This document shows positions 1 to 6,237 of a stretch of DNA of 9,954 nt, piece after piece (within the stretch, counting starts at the first letter, position 1; each line of letters starts with the position of its first letter). The notes under the pieces are model-generated. The model did not search any database and was not told where the DNA came from. It saw nothing but the letters and a program-made list of their open reading frames with translations. The position numbers and the translations under genes are program-made. The stretch is from DATLOJ01 sp035536315 (lineage in GTDB: Bacteria > Actinomycetota > CADDZG01 > JAHWKV01): contig DATLOJ010000046.1 of the NCBI GenBank assembly GCA_035536315.1, positions 1 to 9,954 on the forward strand. The letters run 5' to 3'.

Positions 1-71
1 TCGACCTCGAACTCGGTCCTTAGCTTTTCGACTCCCTCTGTAGAGAGCTCTTCGGCGATTAGGACTTTCAG
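1..71 (-). CDS. serA: D-3-phosphoglycerate dehydrogenase, N-terminal fragment cut by window edge
   Basis: Only the first 23 or so codons are inside the window; on the minus strand they read (L/M)KVLIAEELSTEGVEKLRTE and continue off the left edge. This strongly resembles the amino terminus of SerA, which starts with Met-Lys-Val-Leu, a short beta strand, and then a 'LS.EG.E.L' helix. SerA oxidises 3-phosphoglycerate to 3-phosphohydroxypyruvate with NAD, the first committed step of serine synthesis. The codon aligned with the usual initiator Met is CTG (69-71), one base after the TGA of the upstream aminotransferase and about 7 bases after a GGGGG run. An in-frame GTG at 114-116 would give a 15-residue extension inside the aminotransferase gene and is the start a gene caller would probably take. 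The identity rests on a short fragment plus its neighbour; no catalytic residue is visible. Confidence 0.72.
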   Translation of the reverse strand, partial: MKVLIAEELSTEGVEKLRTEFEV

Positions 72-72
72 A

Positions 73-1227
73 TCAGGCCCCCGCGAAAGTCTCTTCGGCC
101 GCCGCGACTGCTGCACCGAACTTCACCGTGTAACCCAGCTCTGCCAATACGAGCTCGAGGGCTCCGAAGAATCGAATGATGTCCAGGGGCTCGAACCATC
201 CGAGATGGCCGATGCGGAACACCTGGCCCTTGAGCGGTCCCTGGCCCGGGGCGACGATGATTCCGTGCTTCGAACGAAGCAGGCCGACGATCTGCGAGTC
301 GGTGAGTCCTTCGGGCGTGCGAACGGTCGTGACGACGACCGCCCTTTCCGGGTCCTCGCCCATCAGATCGAGACCGAGGGCCTGAATGCCGGATTTCACA
401 GCGCGGGACAAAAGCACGTGCCTTGCGATGATCTCGGCTCTTCCTTCCTCCTTCGCCTTGCGGACCGATGCGACCAGGCCCGCCAGCACCGACATCGCGG
501 GAGTCCATGGGCTCTCCGAATCGGGCCGGTCAAAAGCTTCCTTGTAAGCGGTCCAATCCCAGTAGAAGCGGGGGGCCATTGATTTGCGATGGGCTTCCCA
601 CGCCTTCTCGGAGATCGCTACGAAAGCGATTCCCGGGGTTGCGCCGAGGGCCTTCTGCGAACCGCCGAGGCAAACGTCGATACCCCACTCATCCATCTTG
701 ATGTCGACTGCGCCGGCACTGGAGATCGCGTCGAGGACCATGAGCTTTCCGCGTTTGGATACTTCTCTGGCAACCGGCTCTGCGTCGTTCACCACGCCGG
801 TCGATGTCTCGGAGTGCTGCATGAATACGGCTTTGATCTCCGGGTCTTCGTCGAGAACTTTCGCGACATCGGCGACCTTTGCGACCTGTCCCCATTCATA
901 GTCGATGGATTTGACTTCGCAGCCGAAACGTTGGCAGATGGTCTTGAACCGCTCGCCGAAATAGCCGACCGACACGACCAGGACCTTGTCCCCCGCCGAC
1001 ACCAGGTTGGCGACGGCGCCCTCCATCGCTCCCGTTCCGGAGGATGTATAGAAGAAGACGTCGCTTTTGGTTTCGAGCAGCCAGCGGACACCCTCCGTCG
1101 CCTCGTCGAGAAGCTTTCCGTAGCCCGGCCCCCGGTGGTAGACGGGAGGGGCGGCCTGGGCCTCGAGGACAAAGTGCGGCACGGGCGTGGGCCCCGGCGT
1201 CATGAGTATTTCTGGTCGGTCGCTCAA
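73..1227 (-). CDS. Class V PLP-dependent aminotransferase (alanine-glyoxylate / serine-pyruvate / phosphoserine type)
   Basis: A complete 384-residue fold-type I aminotransferase of the class V family, normal length for the alanine-glyoxylate/serine-pyruvate group. Visible motifs (numbered from the TTG at 1227): the N-terminal 'TPGPTPVP' and 'YHRGPGYG' signatures near residues 10-37, the phosphate-binding SSGTG (62-66), HSETSTG (138-144), the pyridine-nitrogen Asp166 in LDAISS, the Schiff-base Lys192 in GGSQKALGATPG, and Arg338 in VFRIGHLG, the usual carboxylate-binding Arg. It is expected in the cytoplasm. The immediately following serA suggests that here it makes phosphoserine from phosphohydroxypyruvate and glutamate, as class V enzymes do in several lineages lacking classical SerC. 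That specificity is inferred, and the motifs alone also allow alanine-glyoxylate or serine-pyruvate activity. Two TTG codons (1230 and 1227) follow an AAGGAG. I prefer 1227 because it gives six-base spacing. The ATG at 1203 would remove the conserved N-terminal strand. Confidence 0.88.
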   Translation of the reverse strand: MSDRPEILMTPGPTPVPHFVLEAQAAPPVYHRGPGYGKLLDEATEGVRWLLETKSDVFFYTSSGTGAMEGAVANLVSAGDKVLVVSVGYFGERFKTICQRFGCEVKSIDYEWGQVAKVADVAKVLDEDPEIKAVFMQHSETSTGVVNDAEPVAREVSKRGKLMVLDAISSAGAVDIKMDEWGIDVCLGGSQKALGATPGIAFVAISEKAWEAHRKSMAPRFYWDWTAYKEAFDRPDSESPWTPAMSVLAGLVASVRKAKEEGRAEIIARHVLLSRAVKSGIQALGLDLMGEDPERAVVVTTVRTPEGLTDSQIVGLLRSKHGIIVAPGQGPLKGQVFRIGHLGWFEPLDIIRFFGALELVLAELGYTVKFGAAVAAAEETFAGA

Positions 1228-1233
1228 CAAGCT

Positions 1234-1239
1234 CTCCTT
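1234..1239 (-). promoter_or_regulatory. Ribosome binding site of the class V aminotransferase
   Basis: On the minus strand the sequence is AAGGAG, then AGC, then TTG TTG AGC. The spacing is three bases to the TTG at 1230 and six to the TTG at 1227, so the second TTG is the better start. A strong site here argues for independent translation rather than coupling to the ATP-grasp gene 118 bases upstream. Confidence 0.65.
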
Positions 1240-1283
1240 GATTCGAAGCGGTCGGGGGCCGGGGAAGTGGTGATGCTCGAGTC

Positions 1284-1289
1284 AGTTTA
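1284..1289 (-). promoter_or_regulatory. Possible -10 element for the aminotransferase-serA pair
   Basis: In the gap between the two minus-strand genes, TAAACT fits the actinobacterial TANNNT -10 pattern and lies 56 bases upstream of the TTG at 1227. I see no convincing TTGACA-like -35. This is a weak call, supported only by one hexamer and by the gap being long enough for a promoter. Confidence 0.22.
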
Positions 1290-1327
1290 GCCGCGCGTTC
1301 CGGAGGACACCGGACCGCAGGATCACT

Positions 1328-1343
1328 CTCAGTTCGAACTGAG
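1328..1343 (-). terminator. Perfect 16-base palindrome two bases past the ATP-grasp stop codon
   Basis: CTCAGTTCGAACTGAG is a perfect palindrome beginning two bases after the TAG stop of the upstream ATP-grasp gene. As RNA it could fold as a six-pair stem with a four-base loop. No T-run follows on the minus strand, so it is not a canonical intrinsic terminator. It could be a weak 3' end or stabilising hairpin, or a dimeric-regulator operator for the aminotransferase-serA pair. The palindrome is certain; its role is not. Confidence 0.4.
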
Positions 1344-1345
1344 CG

Positions 1346-2560
1346 CTACTCCGCGTAGATCTGCAGGTCTGTTGCGAAGCGGTCGATCATCTCGATCGTC
1401 GTTGCGAGGTCGGGGTGGCGGACCATGACCGTCCCGTCGGATATCAGGGTTTGCATCCAGTTGCGCCGCGGGGCCCCGAGGGGAAGAAGGTCCAGCTCCA
1501 CGACGTGCTCGCCGTAATCGGCCATGAGCCTTCCCAGGCCCTCGATTCGCGTGATGCGTCCTTCTCCTTGCGCCCTCTTGAACATCGAAGCAGCGTTGTA
1601 TTTCTTCCCGAGGTCCTGAGATATGTGGCCTGTAGTGATCGCCTCGGCCCACCCGCTGAACAAATCCGCGTCGACCGAGAAGTTCATGATGTCGACGGTC
1701 CTTGCTCCCGGGGGCCTTCCGCCGATCTCACCGAAAACGGCCTCGCCGTCGGGCTTCAAGAACCATTCCATGTGCGTGAACCCGTCCTTGAAGTTCATGG
1801 CCTTCAAGACCTCCCACCCCATTCGCTTTCCTTCCGCAAGGTAGGGCACGTCTGGGTTGCGAAGAGCGGTCGTTATTGGACTGACCCACTCGAGGATCCG
1901 CGAGATCAGGGGCCGGGGACGGTAGGCGCAGATGTTGTAGAAGAGGACCTCGCCGCCGAAGCAGATTGTGTCGAATGTGAACTCCTCGGCATCGATGAAC
2001 TCCTCGACGCTTATCTGCGGAATCCGACGCAGCTTCGGGATCGCCGCCTCGAGCTCGTTCCAATCGTCGACTCGGTAGGTGTCGGCGGAACCGGCCCCCG
2101 CGATCGGTTTGACGATCAAGGGGAAGCCGATCATCTCGGCAGCCGACCTGCACTCGTCTGCGGTCGTCGCCCTCGCATGGCGTGGGGTCCTGATGCCGGC
2201 CGCGTCCAGGACCTGCTTCATCTTTTCCTTGTCGCGGAACGGAATCGTCTCCTCGACGGTGAGACCCGGGAGGCCGAGGTGCTCGCGCAGTTGCGCGGCA
2301 AGAATCATCAGCGGCTCCCACATGCACTCCACCCGGTGGATCGGAATGAGCCTTGCCGCGTCCTCAACCATCGCGATGAGCCCACGAACATCTGAAAAGT
2401 CCGCCTTGAGATATGCGGATAGGTGCTGGCGCGCCATCGAAGGAAGAGCAGCCTCGTTCTGGTCACCGAGGCCGATGACCTTCGCCCCCACCTGCGCAAG
2501 CCCCCGTGTAAAGAACGGCATCTCCGCCGGAAAGCCGGGCGACAGAAACAAAATATTCAT
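1346..2560 (-). CDS. ATP-grasp ligase, L-amino-acid-ligase-like (paralog A)
   Basis: A 404-residue biotin-carboxylase-like ATP-grasp protein, predicted to use ATP to activate a carboxylate as an acyl-phosphate and join it to an amine in the cytoplasm. The N-terminal Rossmann-like domain opens with MNILFLSPGFP. The central region has RDKEKMKQVLDAAGIRTP (109-126), with the ATP-binding Lys151 in VKPIAGAG and a glycine loop at 154-157. VEEF (185-188) is the usual hinge and adenine-contact acidic patch. HMEWF (263-267) supplies Glu265, and GEIGGRPPGA (277-286) supplies Glu278, Arg282 and Gly285. The Glu-13-Glu-4-Arg-3-Gly spacing matches, from memory, Glu311, Glu324, Arg328 and Gly331 of the dipeptide ligase BacD/YwfE. 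The metal-binding Asn found in many ATP-grasp enzymes (ExNxR) is Gly here. The ATG overlaps the TGA of paralog B by one base, so translation is probably coupled. The substrate is unknown. Confidence 0.85.
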   Translation of the reverse strand: MNILFLSPGFPAEMPFFTRGLAQVGAKVIGLGDQNEAALPSMARQHLSAYLKADFSDVRGLIAMVEDAARLIPIHRVECMWEPLMILAAQLREHLGLPGLTVEETIPFRDKEKMKQVLDAAGIRTPRHARATTADECRSAAEMIGFPLIVKPIAGAGSADTYRVDDWNELEAAIPKLRRIPQISVEEFIDAEEFTFDTICFGGEVLFYNICAYRPRPLISRILEWVSPITTALRNPDVPYLAEGKRMGWEVLKAMNFKDGFTHMEWFLKPDGEAVFGEIGGRPPGARTVDIMNFSVDADLFSGWAEAITTGHISQDLGKKYNAASMFKRAQGEGRITRIEGLGRLMADYGEHVVELDLLPLGAPRRNWMQTLISDGTVMVRHPDLATTIEMIDRFATDLQIYAE

Positions 2561-3777
2561 CAGCCGAGCTCCACCTTGATCGTGGTCACAAGCTGGCGGA
2601 TCGCTTCCTCGACGACGGCAGTGTCCTCATGACGAACCACTACGTAACCCTCGCCTTCGTAAGTACCGGAGGGGGCCTGGCCAGGCTGCGGAAGCTTGGC
2701 TTCGACCACGATTGGCGCAAGGCTCCGCGCGACCTCATCGACTCCATGTATCGCTGTGACGCGTCCAGTCCCCTGCCCTCGAAGAAACGCCGCCCCGACG
2801 GCGAATTGCCTCTCCGGTGGATCGAACCGGTCGAAGATCATCAGCTCCGCCCACGCGCGGTAGAAGTTGAGATCGTGCGCGTACGACATCAGAGTCGTGA
2901 ACTGGGCCCCCGGGGGCCGGGCGGCCACTTCCGATATCGCGATGCTTCCGTCCTTGCGGCGAAACCACTCCATGTGAGTAAGGCCGGTCACCAAGCCGAG
3001 GGCCTCGAGGCCTCTCACCGCGGCAATGCGGATGTCGTTGAACTCATCGCCTATTTCGCGCGGAAGAATTACGGCCCACTGTATCCACGGGTTACGGAGA
3101 ACTTCTAGCGGAGTCGGCAGGTACTGGGAGATCGAATGCCAGATCATCCTGCCGCCGATGAGAACGCTGTCAAAGGAATGTTCCTCGCCTTGAACAAACT
3201 CCTCTAGAAGGAACGGCGCGTCGTGACGCGGGGGCTGCGCGGCAAGCCATTGCCCGAGTGAGTCAGCATCGTCGAGTCTGAAGGTACTGCGGGCTCCGGC
3301 CCCCGCGGGCGGCTTGGCAACGAGTGGGAAGCCGACTTCATTTGCAAACGACAGAGCCTGCTGTGCATCGCCGACCAAACGGTGAGGCGCGCAGGGAACA
3401 CCGGCAGCGCCGAACACATCCTTCATGCGGGCCTTGTCGCGAAAGTTCCGGGCGGTCTCGACATCCATGCCCTCGATCCCGAGGCCCTCGCGCACTTCCG
3501 CGAGTGGAACCTGCAGTTCCTCCAGCGCGCCGAGCAGCTTCTCGCAACCGCCAAGGTGTGCCGACAGCGCCCGCACACCTCCCGCGATCTGAAACGGATC
3601 CATCCCGTCATCGACGCGCCAGTGGGCGGCGAGCTTCGCCCGGAGGCCCGGGGGCAGCTTCTCCTCCGGGTCCTCACTGATGAGGCCGACTCCTACGCCG
3701 GGAAGGCTGGCGGCGGCGTCGACAAACCGAAGTGTGGTCTCCAAAAAGAAGGGCGCAACAAAGACGACAGGTCTCAT
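2560..3777 (-). CDS. ATP-grasp ligase, L-amino-acid-ligase-like (paralog B)
   Basis: A 405-residue ATP-grasp protein, clearly related to paralogs A and C. Numbered from the ATG: FRDKARMKDVFGAAGVP (112-128), Lys155 in AKPPAGAG, LLEEF (190-194), Glu270 in HMEWF, and EVAARPPG with Glu283, Arg287 and Gly290, so the 13-residue spacing between the two acidic ligands equals that of paralog A. A C-terminal lobe ends with a VVVRHED segment, as in the others. Its N-terminus (VVFVAPFFLETTLRF) differs from the 'P.FP' opening of A and C, so it is the most divergent of the three. It probably makes an amide bond with a different substrate pair. I chose the ATG at 3777. A TTG at 3783 would add two residues and has a weak GTAGG upstream. 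It is the first gene of the leftward operon and starts about 40 bases from the divergent rightward operon. Confidence 0.85.
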   Translation of the reverse strand: MRPVVFVAPFFLETTLRFVDAAASLPGVGVGLISEDPEEKLPPGLRAKLAAHWRVDDGMDPFQIAGGVRALSAHLGGCEKLLGALEELQVPLAEVREGLGIEGMDVETARNFRDKARMKDVFGAAGVPCAPHRLVGDAQQALSFANEVGFPLVAKPPAGAGARSTFRLDDADSLGQWLAAQPPRHDAPFLLEEFVQGEEHSFDSVLIGGRMIWHSISQYLPTPLEVLRNPWIQWAVILPREIGDEFNDIRIAAVRGLEALGLVTGLTHMEWFRRKDGSIAISEVAARPPGAQFTTLMSYAHDLNFYRAWAELMIFDRFDPPERQFAVGAAFLRGQGTGRVTAIHGVDEVARSLAPIVVEAKLPQPGQAPSGTYEGEGYVVVRHEDTAVVEEAIRQLVTTIKVELG

Positions 3778-3819
3778 CGGCAAGTCAGCCTACTCGTAGC
3801 GCCCGATAGGATGCCTCAA
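3778..3819. promoter_or_regulatory. Divergent intergenic spacer with candidate back-to-back promoters
   Basis: Only about 27 to 42 bases, depending on starts, separate the oppositely oriented ATP-grasp genes, so any core promoters must overlap each other or the coding sequences. On the plus strand TAGGAT (3807-3812) fits TANNNT and would put a transcript start close to the GTG at 3820. On the minus strand TAGGCT lies nine bases before the ATG at 3777. Both fit leaderless or near-leaderless transcripts, common in actinobacteria, but no clear -35 is visible on either strand. The hexamers are short and could be chance. Confidence 0.3.
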
Positions 3820-5034
3820 GTGAACGTCATCTTCATTGAGCCAAGCTTTCCTTCTTATCAGCGGCAGTTCGCACGGGGTCTGGCTCAGGCGGGCGCAAAC
3901 GTCATCGGCATCGGCGAGGCCCCCAAGGATTACCTCTCCGACGACCTCAAGCACTATCTCACTCACTACGAACAGGTGTCGTCCGTGGTTGATGAAGAGG
4001 CGCTGTTCAGAACAGTCAAATGGCTGCAGGAGAAGCTGTACATAGACAGGATGGAGACCACGGTCGAAGCTCATGTGATGTCGGTCGCTCGTGTCCGTGA
4101 GGCCGCCGGGATAGAAGGCACGTCGGTCAGAACGGCTTACCTCTGCCGCGACAAGACCGCGATGAAGGAAGTCCTTCGTGAAGCCGGCGTTCCTTGTGCG
4201 CAGTCGACGGGGGCCGACACTGCCGACGGGATAAGAGAGTTTGCAGACCGCGTCGGCTACCCCTTGATACTGAAGCCGCCTGCAGCGGCGGGGGCCGCCG
4301 GGACTCACAGAGTAGATAACTCCGATGAGCTAGAACAGCTGATTCCCTCGCTCGGTCCAGGATCGATCGCGGTCGAAGAATTTGTCGAGGGCCATGAAGC
4401 GTTTTACGACACGATCACAATCAACGGACGCGTCGCTCACGACTTCATCTCGCACTACTTCCCGAACGTCCTCGAAGCGATGAGAACCAGATGGGTCTCG
4501 CCACAGTTCGTCTCGACGAACAGAGTCGACTCGGCCCCCGCATACGATCAGGTCAAGGAAATGGGGCGGAAAGTCATCGAGGCCCTCGGCATCGAGACGT
4601 CCGCCACTCACATGGAGTGGTTCTTCGGACCCAAGGGTCTGATGTTCTCCGAGATCGCATGCAGGCCACCAGGCGTCGGCGCGTGGGATCTCTACGCAGC
4701 AGGCAACGACTTCGACATCTACCGTGAGTGGGCGGAGGCAGTGATGTACGGAAGAAGCACGCAGGCGCCTTCACGCAGGTTCGCGTCGGGCATTATCGCC
4801 CTGCGGCCCGAGCGTGACGGTCACATAGCCGGGTACGACGGAATTCAAGAGATACATAACGCCTTCAATGAATGGGTAATCGACTCCCACCTGCCGCCAG
4901 CGGGCACTCCCACTCAGCCGGTTGAAGCGGGGTATATGGCGAACGCATGGATACGAATGCGTCACCCCGACTACGACGAATTGAGACGGATGCTCGATGC
5001 CGTCGGGCGGACGGTGCAAGTCCGCGCGGCCTGA
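3820..5034 (+). CDS. ATP-grasp ligase, L-amino-acid-ligase-like (paralog C)
   Basis: A 404-residue protein, the third member of the family and first gene of the rightward operon. From the GTG start: MNVIFIEPSFP aligns with MNILFLSPGFP of paralog A. CRDKTAMKEVLREAGVP follows at 109-125, then Lys152 in LKPPAAAG, VEEF at 185-188, HMEWF with Glu266, and EIACRPPG with Glu278, Arg282 and Gly285. The acidic pair is 12 rather than 13 residues apart, explained by a one-residue shorter turn. The nucleotide loop is Ala-rich (PAAAGAAG) where A and B have AGAG. Predicted reaction: ATP-dependent amide or peptide bond formation, substrates unknown. An ATG at 3811 would add three residues, but it has no spaced ribosome site, whereas the GTG has AGGA eight bases upstream. 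The open frame back to 3382 is antisense to paralog B and is not part of the protein. Confidence 0.85.
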   Translation: MNVIFIEPSFPSYQRQFARGLAQAGANVIGIGEAPKDYLSDDLKHYLTHYEQVSSVVDEEALFRTVKWLQEKLYIDRMETTVEAHVMSVARVREAAGIEGTSVRTAYLCRDKTAMKEVLREAGVPCAQSTGADTADGIREFADRVGYPLILKPPAAAGAAGTHRVDNSDELEQLIPSLGPGSIAVEEFVEGHEAFYDTITINGRVAHDFISHYFPNVLEAMRTRWVSPQFVSTNRVDSAPAYDQVKEMGRKVIEALGIETSATHMEWFFGPKGLMFSEIACRPPGVGAWDLYAAGNDFDIYREWAEAVMYGRSTQAPSRRFASGIIALRPERDGHIAGYDGIQEIHNAFNEWVIDSHLPPAGTPTQPVEAGYMANAWIRMRHPDYDELRRMLDAVGRTVQVRAA

Positions 5035-5050
5035 GTACCCTGCTTCAAAA

Positions 5051-5054
5051 GGAG
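5051..5054 (+). promoter_or_regulatory. Ribosome binding site fixing a TTG start
   Basis: AAAAGGAG ends five bases before the TTG at 5060. This is the strongest Shine-Dalgarno match in the plus-strand operon and decides the esterase start: upstream ATG codons in that frame lie inside paralog C and have no comparable site. Confidence 0.75.
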
Positions 5055-5059
5055 AGATT

Positions 5060-6214
5060 TTGACAACCGAGGTTCGCGGCCCGCAGAAGCTCGCGATCAC
5101 ACAGCTAACGGAGGCCGATGCCCTCACAGATGCGGCGATCGACGAATTCATCCACCAGCATGATTTCCCTATCATCGAGGGGCCGCACTGCACGTTCATC
5201 TACCGAGGAAAAGCGGACCAGGTGTGGCTTCGTCATACCGGCTTCAGTCTTGTTTCGAGCCATCCGTTCAAACTCTTTCCCGACAGCGACCTTTGGTACG
5301 CGGTCATCCAGCTGCCGGAGGGATCGAGGCTCGAGTACAAGTTCGAGATCTGGAACGGTGAGGACTGCCATTTGATCGAGGACCCGCTCAACCCGATGCG
5401 GGCCGAGGATCCGTTTGGCGCAAACTCCGTATGCCACTCCGCGGGCTATCAGACTCCCGACTGGACCCTGCACGATCCCGAAGCGCCTCCGGGTGAGATC
5501 GAGAACCACCTCTTCCAGAGCGATGCCTTAGGACGTGACGTGCACGTGAAGCACTACATCCCCGCAGGCTTCGATCAGTCGATGAAGTACCCGCTGCTGA
5601 TCGTTCACGACGGCGAGGATTACCTTCGCTTTTCGAATTTAGGGACCGTGCTCGACAACCTCATCCATCGCGCAGCGATGTCGCCCGTTGTCGTGGCACT
5701 TATCGATGCAGAGAACCGCTTGGACGAATACGCCGCCGATCCAAGGCACGCAGAGTTCCTGAGCGAAGAGCTCGTCCCCCAGCTCGAACTCGACTACCCC
5801 TTAATTGGAGAACCCGCGGGCCGGGGCCTGATGGGCGGGAGCTTCGGGGCGGTCGCATCACTTTCGGCGGCTTACAAGTACCCGAAGTTCTACGGAAGGC
5901 TGATCTTGCAGTCTGGTTCGTTTGCGTTCAGCGGTTCGGGGATCAAGCGGCCCCCGGTGTTCGATCCAATAGTCAAGTTCGTAAACGAGTTCCGAGACAA
6001 CCCGATAGAGGTCGCCGAGAAGTGGTTCATCAGCTGCGGTGTTTTCGAGTCGCTCATCTACGAGAACAGGGCGCTGGTTAGCTTCCTTCGTACGAAGGGT
6101 GTAAACGTTACCTTCGTCGAGGCCCGGGACGGCCACAACTGGGAGAACTGGCGGGACAGGCTGCTCGATGCGTTCTCCTGGCTCTTTCCGCCGGGCATGT
6201 CCAATGCGGTATGA
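5060..6214 (+). CDS. Fes-like serine esterase with N-terminal CBM48/E-set-like domain
   Basis: A 384-residue protein with the layout of enterochelin-esterase-type hydrolases (putative esterase family, PF00756-like). Residues about 35-125 form a beta-sandwich resembling CBM48/E-set domains: CTFIYRGKADQVWLRH, then a 'DLWYAVIQLPEGSRLEYKFE' strand pair, ending in EDPLNP and the NSV segment. An alpha/beta hydrolase follows, with VHVKHYIPAGF, YPLLIVHDGEDY (177-188), the nucleophile elbow GGSFG with Ser261, and His359 in DGHNWENW. Glu330 (CGVFE) may be the third triad member. There is no signal peptide or membrane helix, so it is probably cytoplasmic. It hydrolyses, or transfers, an ester or amide of a polar compound. 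Within a ligase operon it may release or edit an intermediate rather than act on a siderophore, since no siderophore genes are visible. It lies 25 bases after paralog C. Confidence 0.85.
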   Translation: MTTEVRGPQKLAITQLTEADALTDAAIDEFIHQHDFPIIEGPHCTFIYRGKADQVWLRHTGFSLVSSHPFKLFPDSDLWYAVIQLPEGSRLEYKFEIWNGEDCHLIEDPLNPMRAEDPFGANSVCHSAGYQTPDWTLHDPEAPPGEIENHLFQSDALGRDVHVKHYIPAGFDQSMKYPLLIVHDGEDYLRFSNLGTVLDNLIHRAAMSPVVVALIDAENRLDEYAADPRHAEFLSEELVPQLELDYPLIGEPAGRGLMGGSFGAVASLSAAYKYPKFYGRLILQSGSFAFSGSGIKRPPVFDPIVKFVNEFRDNPIEVAEKWFISCGVFESLIYENRALVSFLRTKGVNVTFVEARDGHNWENWRDRLLDAFSWLFPPGMSNAV

Positions 6215-6237
6215 ATAGCTTCTAAAGAAGGGCTCCT

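Noticed and set aside
589..1290. 233-codon plus-strand frame opposite the aminotransferase
   Set aside because: The minus strand has every class V aminotransferase motif; this frame has none and no ribosome site.
1415..2395. Long plus-strand open frame opposite ATP-grasp paralog A
   Set aside because: It is the antisense of a gene with complete ATP-grasp motifs, its translation shows no recognisable domain, and long shadow frames are common in GC-rich DNA.
3382..3819. N-terminal extension of ATP-grasp paralog C
   Set aside because: It is antisense to paralog B, and the ATP-grasp similarity begins at MNVIFIEP (3820).
4997..5059. Upstream start for the Fes-like esterase
   Set aside because: It overlaps the end of paralog C and lacks a ribosome site, whereas the TTG at 5060 has AAAAGGAG at five-base spacing.
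5060..6214. Siderophore (enterobactin) utilisation role from the Fes-like domain
   Set aside because: No siderophore synthesis, receptor or transport gene is present, and the fold is widely reused; the neighbours are ligases.
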